A stretch of DNA of 64,000 nt from Lachnoanaerobaculum sp. OBRC5-5 (GTDB taxonomy: Bacteria > Bacillota > Clostridia > Lachnospirales > Lachnospiraceae), in contig NZ_JH815185.1 of the NCBI RefSeq assembly GCF_000296385.1, positions 367,779-431,778 on the forward strand. The letters run 5' to 3'. Positions within the stretch are counted from its first letter, which is position 1; each line of letters opens with the position of its first letter. The notes under the pieces were generated by a model. That model ran no database searches and was not told where the DNA came from. It saw only the letters and a program-made list of their open reading frames with translations. This document shows, piece by piece, positions 26,446 to 36,309 of this stretch. Both the position numbers and the translations under genes were made by a program.

Positions 26446-27732
26446 ATGAATTTACTTGAGGCAAGGGATATATTGGAGACAAGAGGTCAAAAGTTATTAG
26501 AGGAGCTTTACGGAAAATTCGGAGTTGACGATAATTTAAAGAGATATGAAGCTGTTTTAAAGGGTTTCTTAAAGGAATTTGGAGAAAAGGATGTTAAACT
26601 GTTTTCATCTCCGGGAAGAACAGAGATTTCAGGAAACCATACGGACCATAACAACGGTAAGGTACTTGGAGGAAGCATAAATCTTGACTGTGTTGCGGTT
26701 GCCGCAAAAAACGACTCGGACTTTGTTAATATAATAAGTGAGTCGTTTTCACAGAAGTTTAGAGTAAATATAAAGGATATTGAGCCGGGAACAGATAAGA
26801 TAGGTACAATAGAACTTTTGAAGGGAATACTGGCAGGATTTGAACAAAGGGGTGCGAGTATAGGCGGTTTCGATGCCTATATTACAAGCAATGTAATTTC
26901 AAGTGCCGGGGTAAGCTCTTCGGCCGCATTTGAAACTTTGATCTGCCAGATAATAAATACTTTATTTAATGAAGGAAAGCTTTCAAAAACAGATTACGCA
27001 TATATCGGAAAATATGCCGAGAACAACTATTGGGATAAGGCAAGCGGACTGCTTGATCAGATGTGTTGTGCCTATGGAGGGCTTATAAGCATAGATTTTG
27101 CAAATCCTGATTCACCGAAGGTTGAAGAGATGAATTTTGACTTTGCAGGGGCAAAGCATGATCTTATAATTGTACAGACGGGAAGAGGACATGCGGATCT
27201 TTCAGCCGACTATTCTTCCATACCTGCGGAGATGAAAAAGGTGGCTGAGTTTTTCGGAAAGTCTACATTATCTGAAGTAAATGAAGATGAATTTTATAAT
27301 AATCTTTCAAAAATAAGAGATTTTGCAGGTGACAGAGCCGTACTTAGAAGTATTCATTTCTTTGATGAGAATAAGAGAGTTGACAATGAAATAAAAGCAT
27401 TAAAGAGCAATGATTTTGATTCTTTCTTAAAGAATATAACAGAAAGCGGAAATTCATCATGGAAATATCTTCAAAACGTATATACAAATGCCGCACCGAA
27501 TGAACAGGGGATTACAGTGGCACTGGCTTTATCCGAGAGATTCCTTAAAGAAAAGAATGTGGGGGCAACCAGGGTTCACGGTGGAGGATTTGCAGGAGTT
27601 ATTATGGCGATGGTTCCTGAAAATTACAGTGATGAGTATGTTTCATATATGGATAAATTCCTTGGAAAAGGGTCAAGTTATAAGATGAAAATCAGACCTT
27701 ACGGGTCTATATGTTTGGATGAAATGATTTAA
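26446..27732 (+). CDS. galK: galactokinase
   Basis: This 428-residue GHMP kinase phosphorylates galactose in the Leloir pathway. The N-terminal sugar-binding motif reads GRTEISGNHTDHNNG (about residues 64-78). The GHMP ATP motif is SSAGVSSSAAFE near 161, and motif 3 is RVHGGGFAG near 379. A 55-residue N-terminal extension before the sugar motif is longer than in E. coli GalK. No galT or galE is adjacent. Start ATG 26446 behind GAGGGG. The gene at 27743 follows after 10 bp, probably cotranscribed. Confidence 0.92.
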   Translation: MNLLEARDILETRGQKLLEELYGKFGVDDNLKRYEAVLKGFLKEFGEKDVKLFSSPGRTEISGNHTDHNNGKVLGGSINLDCVAVAAKNDSDFVNIISESFSQKFRVNIKDIEPGTDKIGTIELLKGILAGFEQRGASIGGFDAYITSNVISSAGVSSSAAFETLICQIINTLFNEGKLSKTDYAYIGKYAENNYWDKASGLLDQMCCAYGGLISIDFANPDSPKVEEMNFDFAGAKHDLIIVQTGRGHADLSADYSSIPAEMKKVAEFFGKSTLSEVNEDEFYNNLSKIRDFAGDRAVLRSIHFFDENKRVDNEIKALKSNDFDSFLKNITESGNSSWKYLQNVYTNAAPNEQGITVALALSERFLKEKNVGATRVHGGGFAGVIMAMVPENYSDEYVSYMDKFLGKGSSYKMKIRPYGSICLDEMI

Positions 27733-27742
27733 AGGAGGATAA

Positions 27743-28138
27743 ATGAACGAAGAACAATATTCGGTAGCATGTCTTATTGTCGGAATACTGAGCTGTGTAT
27801 TATGTTGCATGTGTTTCGGGCTTCCGCTTGGAATAGTTGGTATAGTACTTTTTGTTTTGTCCACAAGAAACGGACATGGAATAGATGCAAAGGCAGGTAT
27901 AGGACTTGCTTTATCTATTCTGGGCTTTATACTTTCAATTGTTATGGTATTTATAATAATAATAGGATGGTTATCCTCAGATGATAGCGGTTACAGCAGC
28001 TATCGTGATAACAGCAATCCGTTTGAATCTTTTATTGAAGAGTATGGCGACTCATTGGATTATGATGACATTGATGACTATCAGAATCTTCCATACTATT
28101 TTGATGAAAATGAAGATGCAAAAATAAATGAATTATAA
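27743..28138 (+). CDS. DUF4190-like small membrane protein
   Basis: This 131-residue protein starts at ATG 27743 behind AAAGGAGG. It has two hydrophobic segments (about 8-36 and 48-76) with a GIDAKAGIGLALSILG motif between, then a hydrophilic acidic tail rich in Ser, Tyr and Asp. The first half fits the DUF4190 pattern. Function unknown. Confidence 0.7.
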   Translation: MNEEQYSVACLIVGILSCVLCCMCFGLPLGIVGIVLFVLSTRNGHGIDAKAGIGLALSILGFILSIVMVFIIIIGWLSSDDSGYSSYRDNSNPFESFIEEYGDSLDYDDIDDYQNLPYYFDENEDAKINEL

Positions 28139-28159
28139 TTATGGATAAGGAATAAACTT

Positions 28160-28612
28160 ATGAAATGCCCTTTTTGCCAGGCGCAGGATACAAAGGTTAT
28201 TGATTCTCGTCCTGCGGATGACAATTCTTCAATAAGAAGAAGAAGGCAGTGTGAGAGCTGCAATAAGAGATTTACCACATATGAAAAACTTGAGACTATT
28301 CCTCTTATGGTAATTAAAAAGGATGACAGCAGAGAAAACTTTGACAGGTCAAAGATAGAGTATGGCATCATCCAAAGTTGTCATAAGAGACCGGTCTCCA
28401 CTGTTGTAATAAGAAAAACGGTGGATGATATAGAAAACCAAATCTATTCTATGGAAGTCAGTGAGATACCTACCAGAAAGATAGGTGAGCTTGTGATGGA
28501 AAAATTAAAGGAACTGGACGAGGTTGCATATGTAAGATTTGCATCTGTATACAGGGAGTTTAAGGATGTAAATACTTTTGTAGATGAGATATCAAAGCTT
28601 TTAAAGAAATGA
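28160..28612 (+). CDS. nrdR: transcriptional repressor NrdR
   Basis: This 150-residue regulator of ribonucleotide reductase genes has an N-terminal zinc ribbon (CPFC near residue 3, CESC near 31) and a central ATP-cone domain (about 46-136) that senses ATP/dATP. Full length. Its stop overlaps the next gene's ATGA, and it leads a compact chain nrdR-yqeG-aroE-aroQ. No nrd gene or NrdR box was seen in the window. Confidence 0.96.
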   Translation: MKCPFCQAQDTKVIDSRPADDNSSIRRRRQCESCNKRFTTYEKLETIPLMVIKKDDSRENFDRSKIEYGIIQSCHKRPVSTVVIRKTVDDIENQIYSMEVSEIPTRKIGELVMEKLKELDEVAYVRFASVYREFKDVNTFVDEISKLLKK

Positions 28613-29130
28613 TTTTTATGAATAAACTTTTTCCGGATTTACACAAGAAAGATATATATGAGATAGACTATAGGGGGCTTTATAATAAGGGATTCAGAGC
28701 TGTTCTTTTTGATATAGACAATACCTTGACCACTCATGGAACAAAGGCTGACAGGTCAAATATTGAGTTTTTTAAATCTCTCAGAGAAATAGGATTTAAG
28801 ACCTGTCTTATTTCAAATAATAAAGAAAAAAGAGTTTCGCCGTTTGCAAAGGCGGTCGGATCGCCTTATATATATAAGGCTGACAAACCTTCAAAAAAGG
28901 GCTATATAAAGGCGATAAATACTTTGAATGTAAAAAAAGAACAGACTTTTTTTGTTGGAGATCAGATTTTTACGGATATATGGGGGGCGAATAATGCAGG
29001 AATATACGCTGTTTTAGTGGATCCTATAAGTCCTAAGGAAGAGATACAGATAGTCTTAAAAAGATTCTTTGAAAGAATTGTACTTTTCTTTTATAAAATT
29101 AAGATAGATAAGGTGAAAAAGAATGATTAG
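28609..29130 (+). CDS. yqeG: YqeG family HAD-type phosphatase
   Basis: This 173-residue HAD-superfamily protein has DIDNTLTTHG near residue 36 (catalytic Asp pair), LISNN near 73 and FVGDQIFTDIWGANNAG near 115. It belongs to the YqeG/PGP phosphatase branch. It overlaps nrdR by four bases; a second ATG at 28618 is also possible. In many Firmicutes yqeG sits with yqeH and aroE; here aroE follows directly, overlapping by eight bases. Confidence 0.92.
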   Translation: MIFMNKLFPDLHKKDIYEIDYRGLYNKGFRAVLFDIDNTLTTHGTKADRSNIEFFKSLREIGFKTCLISNNKEKRVSPFAKAVGSPYIYKADKPSKKGYIKAINTLNVKKEQTFFVGDQIFTDIWGANNAGIYAVLVDPISPKEEIQIVLKRFFERIVLFFYKIKIDKVKKND

Positions 29131-29992
29131 TGCTGATACAAAAGTTTACGGTATCATAGGAAATCCCGTTTCACACAGCCTTTCTCCGATTTTACAAAAT
29201 ACTTTGGCTAAAGAAATGAATATAGATATGAGCTATTCGGCATTTCATGTGACTGAAAATATCAAAGAGGCCATAAAAGGCGCTTTTGCATTGGATATTA
29301 AAGGTTTTAATGTAACTATTCCATATAAAAAGGACATGCTTGATATAGTTAGCGATATTGATGACAGGGCTAAAAAAATAGGTGCAATAAATACTCTTAT
29401 AAAGACTGAAAACGGTTATAAGGGATACAATACGGATATTATCGGGCTTGGAATGAGCCTTTATAATAATAGTCTTAGTATAAAGGGTAAGGACATAATT
29501 ATTTTGGGTGCGGGAGGTGCCGCAAAGGCTGTACTTTATCTGGCAATAGAAGAGGGCGTAAAATCAATTACTCTTGTAAACAGAAATATTTCAAAGGCAA
29601 AGGAACTGAAGGCGGAGGTCGGTATTAAAGATATTTCCGTTATTTCTTTGGATGATTTGAAGTCAAATATAAATCTTTTGGATAAGGATAATTATTTTGT
29701 ATTTCAGACCACGAATGTAGGTATGCATCCGAATGTTGAAGATTGTATAATAGAAGAAGAGGCATTTTATGAAAAATGCAACTCGGGTATCGATCTTATC
29801 TATACGCCTTTTGAGACTTCATTTATTAAGAAGATGAAATCAAAAGGAAAGATTTGTATAAACGGTCTGGATATGCTTATTCTTCAAGGCGTTGCAAGCT
29901 TTGAGATATGGAATAATATTAAAGTGAAAAAAGATACTATAGAAAAAGTAAAAGTATTGTTGACAGAGAAACTTAGAGAGAGAATGCAATGA
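29123..29992 (+). CDS. aroE: shikimate dehydrogenase
   Basis: This 289-residue enzyme reduces 3-dehydroshikimate with NADPH. Shikimate-site residues lie in SHSLSP (about 14-19) and NVTIPYK near 64. The Rossmann motif GAGGAAKAV is near 129, and the C-terminal NGLDMLILQG is near 250. Translationally coupled to yqeG and to aroQ (4-bp overlap). Confidence 0.96.
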   Translation: MISADTKVYGIIGNPVSHSLSPILQNTLAKEMNIDMSYSAFHVTENIKEAIKGAFALDIKGFNVTIPYKKDMLDIVSDIDDRAKKIGAINTLIKTENGYKGYNTDIIGLGMSLYNNSLSIKGKDIIILGAGGAAKAVLYLAIEEGVKSITLVNRNISKAKELKAEVGIKDISVISLDDLKSNINLLDKDNYFVFQTTNVGMHPNVEDCIIEEEAFYEKCNSGIDLIYTPFETSFIKKMKSKGKICINGLDMLILQGVASFEIWNNIKVKKDTIEKVKVLLTEKLRERMQ

Positions 29993-30426
29993 AAATTTTG
30001 GTGATAAACGGTGTGAATATGAATTTCCTCGGAATAAGAAATAAGGAAGTTTATGGAAACAAGGACTACAGCTATCTTTTGGAAATGATTGATAAAAAGG
30101 CAAAAGAGCTTGGCGTGGATGTGGAATGCTTTCAGAGTAATCACGAGGGTGCCATAGTGGATAAGCTTCAGGAGGCATATTTTGAAAAGCCGGCAGGAAT
30201 AGTCATAAATCCGGCAGCATTTACACATACAAGTGTAGCTATAAGAGATGCCCTTGAGAGTCTTGATTGTATTAAGGTAGAGGTACATATATCAAATATT
30301 TCAGACAGAGAAGAGTTCAGACATAAGTCACTTACGCAGCCTGTATGTACAGGACAGATAGCAGGACTCGGGTTAAGCGGATATACTCTTGCAATGGAGT
30401 ACATAATAGAGCAAACTAAGTCTTGA
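29989..30426 (+). CDS. aroQ: 3-dehydroquinate dehydratase, type II
   Basis: This 145-residue type II enzyme makes 3-dehydroshikimate. It opens with NGVNMNFLGIRN (family GPNLNxLGxR), has the catalytic Tyr in EVYGN near residue 22, NHEG near 50, NPAAFTHTSVAI near 73 and VHISNI near 97. The usual GPN is GVN here, a mild departure in a loop. It directly supplies the substrate of the preceding aroE product. Confidence 0.95.
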   Translation: MKILVINGVNMNFLGIRNKEVYGNKDYSYLLEMIDKKAKELGVDVECFQSNHEGAIVDKLQEAYFEKPAGIVINPAAFTHTSVAIRDALESLDCIKVEVHISNISDREEFRHKSLTQPVCTGQIAGLGLSGYTLAMEYIIEQTKS

Positions 30427-30491
30427 TTTGACATCAAAATTGTTATAAAATAGTTCAAGTATCGCATGAAAGTTTTTAGGAGGAAATATTA

Positions 30492-31052
30492 ATGGTTTCA
30501 GCAGGTGATTTTAAAAATGGTTTGACATTGGAGATTGAGGAAGGACAGGTTTTTCAGATTCTTGAATTCCAGCATGTTAAGCCGGGAAAGGGAGCTGCAT
30601 TCGTTCGTACAAAAATTAGGAATGTAATTACAGGTAGCGTTGTTGAAAGAACTTTCCGACCTACTGAGAAATTCCCACAGGCAAGAATAGACAGAGCTGA
30701 TATGCAGTATTTATATGCAGACGGAGATATGTTCAACTTTATGAATGTTGAGACATATGATCAGATCGCACTTAATGCAGACAAGGTTGGAGATGCACTT
30801 AAGTTTGTAAAAGAGAATGAGATGGTTAAGATATGTTCATTCAACGGTAATGTATTCTCTGTAGAGCCACCTTTATTTGTAGAGTTGGAAGTTACAGATA
30901 CAGAGCCGGGATTTGCAGGAAATACAGCACAGGGTGCTACAAAGCCGGCAACAGTGGAGACAGGTGCAGTTGTTTATGTTCCATTGTTTGTAAATCTTGG
31001 TGATAAGATTAAGATTGATACAAGAACAGGTGAGTATTTATCAAGAGTTTAA
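30492..31052 (+). CDS. efp: translation elongation factor P
   Basis: This 186-residue protein relieves ribosome stalling at polyproline. The KOW-like N-terminal domain carries the tip loop PGKGAAF with the modifiable Lys near residue 33. Two OB domains follow, ending in the conserved [16 protein letters not shown]. Start ATG 30492 behind AGGAGG. The Lys-modification enzymes are not in the window. Confidence 0.97.
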   Translation: MVSAGDFKNGLTLEIEEGQVFQILEFQHVKPGKGAAFVRTKIRNVITGSVVERTFRPTEKFPQARIDRADMQYLYADGDMFNFMNVETYDQIALNADKVGDALKFVKENEMVKICSFNGNVFSVEPPLFVELEVTDTEPGFAGNTAQGATKPATVETGAVVYVPLFVNLGDKIKIDTRTGEYLSRV

Positions 31053-31066
31053 AATTTTCAATGTTT

Positions 31067-31091
31067 GACGGTCATCTTGACCGTCTTTTTT
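31067..31091 (+). terminator. terminator after efp
   Basis: GACGGTCA pairs with TGACCGTC around TCT, followed by six Ts. Confidence 0.92.
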
Positions 31092-31146
31092 GTAGTTGAG
31101 TTGCACAGTATAGTGCATAAAAATAAATTATACAGACTGGAGATAT

Positions 31147-32916
31147 ATGAAGACAATTATTGAATTGATTTCAGATGAGCTTAAGTGCGCATTTGCAAAA
31201 TTGTCATATGATGAAAAGTACGGAAAGGCCAATATTTCAAACAGACCTGACCTATGTGAGTATCAATGCAACGGCGCAATGGCGGCAGCTAAGGAATATA
31301 AGAAAAAACCTATTGATATAGCAAATGAGGTTGTTGAAATCCTAAAAGAAAGTGAGAGCTTTGAAAAAATCGAAGCTATTATGCCCGGATTTATCAATAT
31401 AAATATAAGCAATACTTTTATAGAGAAATATGTGAGAGACATGTCAAACTCACAGAAGTATGGCATAGAGCTTGATAATCCTGCAAAGAAAATAATAATC
31501 GATTACGGCGGTGCAAATGTTGCAAAGCCTCTTCATATCGGACATTTACGTTCTGCGATCATCGGAGAGAGTTTAAAAAGAATGGGAAGATTCTTCGGTA
31601 ATGAGGTGATTGCGGATGTGCACCTTGGTGACTGGGGTCTTCAGATGGGGCTTATAATAGAAGAGCTTAGAGAGAGAAAACCTGAGCTTGTTTATTTTAA
31701 GGAAAACTATGACGGAGAGTACCCAAAGGAAGCGCCTTTCAGTTTAAATGATTTGGAAGAAATATATCCTGCAGCTTCAAAAAAGTCAAAGGTTGATGAG
31801 AGTTTTAAGCAAAGAGCACAGGAAGCCACTTTGGAACTTCAAAAAGGTTACAGGCCGTACAGAGAGATTTGGAAGCATATAATTAACGTATCCGTGGAGG
31901 ACTTAAAGAAAAACTACAGCTCACTTTTGGTAGACTTTGATCTCTGGAAGGGTGAGTCCGATGCCGATCCTTATATACCGGATTTGATTAAAGATTTGGA
32001 AGACAGAAAAATTGCAAGAGTTTCTGAAGGTGCCTTGGTAGTGGATATAGCTATGGAAGGCGATAAGAAGGAATTGCCTCCTTGTATAATAAGAAAATCT
32101 GACGGTGCGGCACTTTATGCCACATCGGATCTCGGTACTTTGGTAGAAAGAGAAAAGCTTTATTCACCTGATGAATATATCTACATTGCGGATAAGAGAC
32201 AGGAACTTCACTATACACAGTTTTTCAGAGTATCAAGAATTGCAGGAATAGTTCCTCCAAATCATGAACTTAAATATATTGGATTCGGTACAATAAACGG
32301 TAAAGACGGAAAGCCTTTAAAGACCAGAGACGGCGGCGTGGTTCGTCTTGAGACTGTTATTAAGGATATTGAGGATGCCGTATTTGCAAAGATAAAGGAA
32401 TCAAGAGATGTATCCGATGAGGAAGCAAGAAATACTGCAAAGATTGTAGGACTTGCGGCTATTAAATATGGTGATTTAAGCAATCAGGCTGCAAAGGATT
32501 ATATATTTGATATTGACAGATTTATATCATTTGAGGGAAATACAGGACCTTATATTCTGTATACAATAGTAAGAATAAAGTCTATACTTGAAAAATACTA
32601 TGAGAGCAGCTCACAAAAGGTGAGTTTGAGTGATTTAACAGTTCCTGTAGAAGATATACATAAAAAGCTTTATATGGAATTGTCACAGTTTAATGAAGTT
32701 ATGAAATCTGCATGGAATGAACTTGCACCACATAAAATATGTCAGTATATTTATGCGGTTTCAAATACATTCAACTCATTCTATCATGAAATAAAGATAC
32801 TTTCTGAAGCTGATGAGAAAAAGAAAAAAGGATACCTTGCAACAATTCTTCTTACAAAAGAATTGTTGGAGTCCGCTATAAATTTGCTTGGAATAGAAGC
32901 ACCGGATAAAATGTAA
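31147..32916 (+). CDS. argS: arginyl-tRNA synthetase
   Basis: This 589-residue class I synthetase has an N-terminal Add1 domain and the HIGH motif in NVAKPLHIGHLRS near residue 133. The KMSKS position is degenerate (GKPLKTRDGG), as usual in ArgS. The C-terminal anticodon-binding DALR domain begins near 470. Start ATG 31147 behind CTGGAG. No T-box leader precedes it. Confidence 0.96.
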   Translation: MKTIIELISDELKCAFAKLSYDEKYGKANISNRPDLCEYQCNGAMAAAKEYKKKPIDIANEVVEILKESESFEKIEAIMPGFININISNTFIEKYVRDMSNSQKYGIELDNPAKKIIIDYGGANVAKPLHIGHLRSAIIGESLKRMGRFFGNEVIADVHLGDWGLQMGLIIEELRERKPELVYFKENYDGEYPKEAPFSLNDLEEIYPAASKKSKVDESFKQRAQEATLELQKGYRPYREIWKHIINVSVEDLKKNYSSLLVDFDLWKGESDADPYIPDLIKDLEDRKIARVSEGALVVDIAMEGDKKELPPCIIRKSDGAALYATSDLGTLVEREKLYSPDEYIYIADKRQELHYTQFFRVSRIAGIVPPNHELKYIGFGTINGKDGKPLKTRDGGVVRLETVIKDIEDAVFAKIKESRDVSDEEARNTAKIVGLAAIKYGDLSNQAAKDYIFDIDRFISFEGNTGPYILYTIVRIKSILEKYYESSSQKVSLSDLTVPVEDIHKKLYMELSQFNEVMKSAWNELAPHKICQYIYAVSNTFNSFYHEIKILSEADEKKKKGYLATILLTKELLESAINLLGIEAPDKM

Positions 32917-32921
32917 CATTT

Positions 32922-32958
32922 GCTCCTACCGAATTCTGAATTTGGTGGGAGTTTTTTT
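32922..32958 (+). terminator. terminator after argS
   Basis: CTCCTACC...GGTGGGAG forms a long stem with inner GAATTC/GAATTT pairing, followed by seven Ts. Confidence 0.9.
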
Positions 32959-33386
32959 GTTTGGCAAAAAAATATTTTTGCTATATTATTTTTATTTAGA
33001 TTGAATTTTTCTGTATAAAATTATAGACTGGAGGTAACATATTAATGCAGAGATAGAGAGAATTTTATTAATAAATATTTGTAAAAAATCCTTGCTTTCT
33101 GTATCACAAAAGAATGTATACAAAAAAATACAATATAAATTCTTGAAAATCGTCTGTAACTTTGTACAAATATGGTATAATAAAAGAAAATAAGGGTGGA
33201 AAAATGCTTCAAACGGCAGTATACCGAAAGACTAAGAATTGCTTTGGTTTCTTGGTTTATTTGTGCGTCAGGAGATTATGTATCGCTTTAAAATAATCTG
33301 AAAATTGACAATTGATTTGACTTGTTTTACACAAATTACTGCCTGATTTCTTACATTTGTTTACCCGGATAGAAGAGGAGAAAAAT
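32959..33386 (+). promoter_or_regulatory. long upstream region and leader of the rnf operon
   Basis: An extended -10 (TGGTATAAT, ending 33181) marks a likely promoter. The transcript would have a leader of roughly 195 nt before rnfC. That leader contains the short ORF listed at 33204. No riboswitch class is recognisable to me. The stretch 32959-33140 is AT-rich without coding signs. Confidence 0.5.
33204..33296 (+). CDS. possible 30-codon leader peptide upstream of rnfC
   Basis: ATG 33204 lies five bases after AAGGGTGG and runs 30 codons to TAA 33294. The product is basic and hydrophobic with three cysteines in its second half. It ends 90 bp before rnfC. Good SD, position inside the probable leader and a complete reading frame support translation. 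Any regulatory role is speculation. Confidence 0.4.
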   Translation: MLQTAVYRKTKNCFGFLVYLCVRRLCIALK

Positions 33387-34733
33387 ATGGGATTAGCTAC
33401 ATTTATTGGTGGTGTACATCCATATGAGGGCAAGGAACTCTCAATGGAACATCCGATAACGGTACTACAACCAAATGGAGTTGAAATGGTGTTCCCGTTA
33501 AGCCAACATATCGGTGCACCTGCAAAACCCTTGGTGGCTGTCGGAGATGAAGTGCTGGTCGGACAAATCATCGCAGAGGCGGGGGGATTCATATCAGCCA
33601 ATGTGGTAAGCTCGGTGTCCGGAAAAGTGAAAAAGATCGAACCCAGAAGAGTGGCAAACGGTTCAATGGTGAATTCTATTATCATTGAGAATGATAAGGA
33701 ATATCGTGCCGTAGAAGGTTTTGGAGAAAAAAGAGATTATACAAAACTTTCTAAAGATGATATCAGAAAAATAGTGAAAGACGCAGGTATTGTCGGACTC
33801 GGAGGAGCTGCTTTCCCGACACATGTGAAGCTTTCACCAAAGAACGAAAATGAGATTGATTATATCATTGTAAACGGTGCGGAATGTGAGCCTTATCTTA
33901 CAAGTGATTACAGACTTATGATGGAAGAACCTGAAAAGCTGGTGGAAGGCTTAAAGATTATACTCGAGCTTTTCCCGAATGCAAAAGGTATTATAGGTAT
34001 TGAAAATAACAAACCTGAAGCTATTGCGAAAATTAAAAAACTTGTACAAAGCGAATCAAAAATAGAGGTTGTGGAGCTGTATACAAAGTATCCTCAGGGT
34101 GGTGAGCGTTCGCTGATTTTTGCTTGCACAGGAAGAAAGTTAAACTCAAGTCTTTTGCCTGCAGATGTAGGCTGTATTGTTGACAATACGGATACGGTCA
34201 TTTCAATATATAATGCGGTAGCCGAGTCTACACCTCTTATCAGAAGGATTGTAACTATAACAGGTGATGCCGTTACTACTCCGCAAAACTTTAAAGTAAG
34301 AACGGGAACCAATTATCAGGAACTTATTGAAGCGGCAGGCGGTTTCAAGACTGAGCCTAAAAAGGTGCTTTCAGGCGGACCTATGATGGGACAGGCTTTG
34401 TTTACTCTTGATATTCCTGTTACCAAGTCATCATCTTCAATTACAACTTTTGTGGAAGATGAAGTTGAGGAAAATCCTGAAACACCATGTATCAAATGCG
34501 GAAGATGTATTGATGTGTGTCCAAGTTTTCTTGTACCTGTTCTTATGATGGATAAGGCGTTGAAGGATGACACTGAAGGATTCGAAAAGTTAAACGGTAT
34601 GGAATGTGTTGAATGTGGCTCATGTGCTTATGTATGTCCTGCAAAGAGACCACTTACTCAAGGATTTAAATATATGCGTCAGGCTGTTGCAGCAAAGAGA
34701 AGAGCTGAAGCGGCAAAGAAGGAGGGGAAATAA
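33387..34733 (+). CDS. rnfC: Rnf complex subunit RnfC
   Basis: This 448-residue protein starts at ATG 33387 behind GAGGAG. It is the NADH/FMN-binding peripheral subunit of the ferredoxin:NAD+ oxidoreductase. The NuoF-like nucleotide site GLGGAAFPTHVK is near residue 138. Two [4Fe-4S] motifs, CIKCGRCIDVCP and CVECGSCAYVCP, lie near 371 and 413. First gene of the operon; its TAA overlaps the rnfD ATG by one base. Confidence 0.96.
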   Translation: MGLATFIGGVHPYEGKELSMEHPITVLQPNGVEMVFPLSQHIGAPAKPLVAVGDEVLVGQIIAEAGGFISANVVSSVSGKVKKIEPRRVANGSMVNSIIIENDKEYRAVEGFGEKRDYTKLSKDDIRKIVKDAGIVGLGGAAFPTHVKLSPKNENEIDYIIVNGAECEPYLTSDYRLMMEEPEKLVEGLKIILELFPNAKGIIGIENNKPEAIAKIKKLVQSESKIEVVELYTKYPQGGERSLIFACTGRKLNSSLLPADVGCIVDNTDTVISIYNAVAESTPLIRRIVTITGDAVTTPQNFKVRTGTNYQELIEAAGGFKTEPKKVLSGGPMMGQALFTLDIPVTKSSSSITTFVEDEVEENPETPCIKCGRCIDVCPSFLVPVLMMDKALKDDTEGFEKLNGMECVECGSCAYVCPAKRPLTQGFKYMRQAVAAKRRAEAAKKEGK

Positions 34734-35692
34734 TGGCAGGCAAATTTAATGTTTCATCATCTCCTCATGTAAGGGATAATTCATCCACAGCAAATATCAT
34801 GAAGGATGTTTGTATTGCAATGATACCTACTTTGGCATTCGGTTGCTTTCAGTTCGGTTTATCTGCGCTTATAGTGGTTATATGTACAGTTCTTGCATGT
34901 GTACTTGCTGAATATTTATACGAAAAAGTAATGAATAAGCCTGTAACTATCGGAGATTTTTCTGCTGTGGTTACCGGACTTATATTGGCTCTTAATATGC
35001 CGCCTCAGATTCCTGTTTGGATGCCTATACTCGGCGGTGTATTTGCAATAATTGTTGTAAAACAGCTTTACGGCGGACTTGGTCAGAACTTTATGAATCC
35101 GGCTTTGGCTGCAAGATGCTTTATGCTTATATCATTTGCCGGAAGTATGACAAATTTCAGCTCTGTGGCTATGAACTATGATTCATCATCTACACCTACG
35201 CCTCTTGCTTTCTTAAAGGCAAAGGGAATTGCAGATGCACTTGAGCAGTATGATCTTGTAAATATTTTCCTCGGTAGGATACCGGGAACAATAGGAGAGG
35301 TTTCAACTATTGCTTTACTTATCGGTGCAATTTATCTTGTGGTAAGAAAGGTTATTTCTCTTAGAATACCGCTTATATATATTGCTACAGTGGCTGTATT
35401 TGTATTCTTATTCGGTGATCACAATCCTACAACTGTTTTATACCATGTGCTCAGCGGCGGTCTTATATTCGGTGCGTTCTTTATGGCAACAGATTATGTA
35501 AGCAGTCCTGTTACAAAAATGGGACAGGTGTATTTTGCAATATTTATCGGTATACTTACAGGTTTATTCAGATTATTCGGCGGCAATGCTGAGGGAGTTT
35601 CCTATGCTATCATTATTGGTAATGTAGTGGCTCCGCTTATAGAGAAGGCAACATTGCCGAAGGCATTTGGAAGGGAGGCAAAGAAGGCATGA
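34733..35692 (+). CDS. rnfD: Rnf complex subunit RnfD
   Basis: This 319-residue integral membrane subunit has nine or ten predicted segments and belongs to the NqrB/RnfD family. The Thr in SSTPTPLAFL (about residue 150) is the expected covalent FMN site. GQNFMNPALAARCFML marks the conserved core. It overlaps rnfG by four bases. Confidence 0.96.
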   Translation: MAGKFNVSSSPHVRDNSSTANIMKDVCIAMIPTLAFGCFQFGLSALIVVICTVLACVLAEYLYEKVMNKPVTIGDFSAVVTGLILALNMPPQIPVWMPILGGVFAIIVVKQLYGGLGQNFMNPALAARCFMLISFAGSMTNFSSVAMNYDSSSTPTPLAFLKAKGIADALEQYDLVNIFLGRIPGTIGEVSTIALLIGAIYLVVRKVISLRIPLIYIATVAVFVFLFGDHNPTTVLYHVLSGGLIFGAFFMATDYVSSPVTKMGQVYFAIFIGILTGLFRLFGGNAEGVSYAIIIGNVVAPLIEKATLPKAFGREAKKA

Positions 35693-36300
35693 AAAAACAA
35701 TCAGGATTTGTAAAAGATGCGATTATTTTATTTGCTATAACCCTTATTTCAGGCCTTGTATTGGGATTTGTATACGATATAACTAAGGCTCCTATAGCGG
35801 CTGCGGCAAAGGCGGCAAAGAATGAGGCTTATGCTGTTGTTTTCCCGGAGGCTAAGGATTTTGAGGAGAATGAAGCCGATACGGCAAAGATAGCGGAGAC
35901 TGCAGACGAAATTGCAGGTAAGGGCTTCGGGCATTCAAATATTGATGAAGTTGTTACCGCAAAGGATGGGTCCGGAAATAATATAGGCAGAGTTATAACA
36001 TCAACATCAAAAGACGGATATAACGGTACGGTACAAATATCCGTAGGTATAAAGTCTGACGGTACTGTGGTCGGAATAACATTCCTTACACTTGAAGAGA
36101 CACCGGGTCTTGGTATGAGAGCGGCGGAAGCGTCTTTCTACGGTCAGTATGCAAATAAAAATACAAAAGAATTCAAGCTTGTAAAGGGTGCTGCAGGTGC
36201 AGATGATGAGATATCGGCTATAAGCGGATCTACCATCACAAGTACAGCTGTTACCAATGCTGTCAATGCAGCGCTTTACTTTAATTCAATATTGGAATAA
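35689..36300 (+). CDS. rnfG: Rnf complex subunit RnfG
   Basis: This 203-residue protein has one N-terminal membrane anchor and an extracytoplasmic FMN-binding domain. The motif SGSTITSTAVT near residue 182 carries the Thr for covalent FMN. ETPGLGMRA near 140 is also conserved. Coupled to rnfD by ATGA overlap; rnfE follows nine bases later. Confidence 0.95.
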   Translation: MKKQSGFVKDAIILFAITLISGLVLGFVYDITKAPIAAAAKAAKNEAYAVVFPEAKDFEENEADTAKIAETADEIAGKGFGHSNIDEVVTAKDGSGNNIGRVITSTSKDGYNGTVQISVGIKSDGTVVGITFLTLEETPGLGMRAAEASFYGQYANKNTKEFKLVKGAAGADDEISAISGSTITSTAVTNAVNAALYFNSILE

Positions 36301-36309
36301 GGAGGAAAT

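Noticed and set aside
31080-31146. Possible T-box or other leader before argS
   Set aside because: Only 55 bp separate the efp terminator from argS and no T-box core is present.
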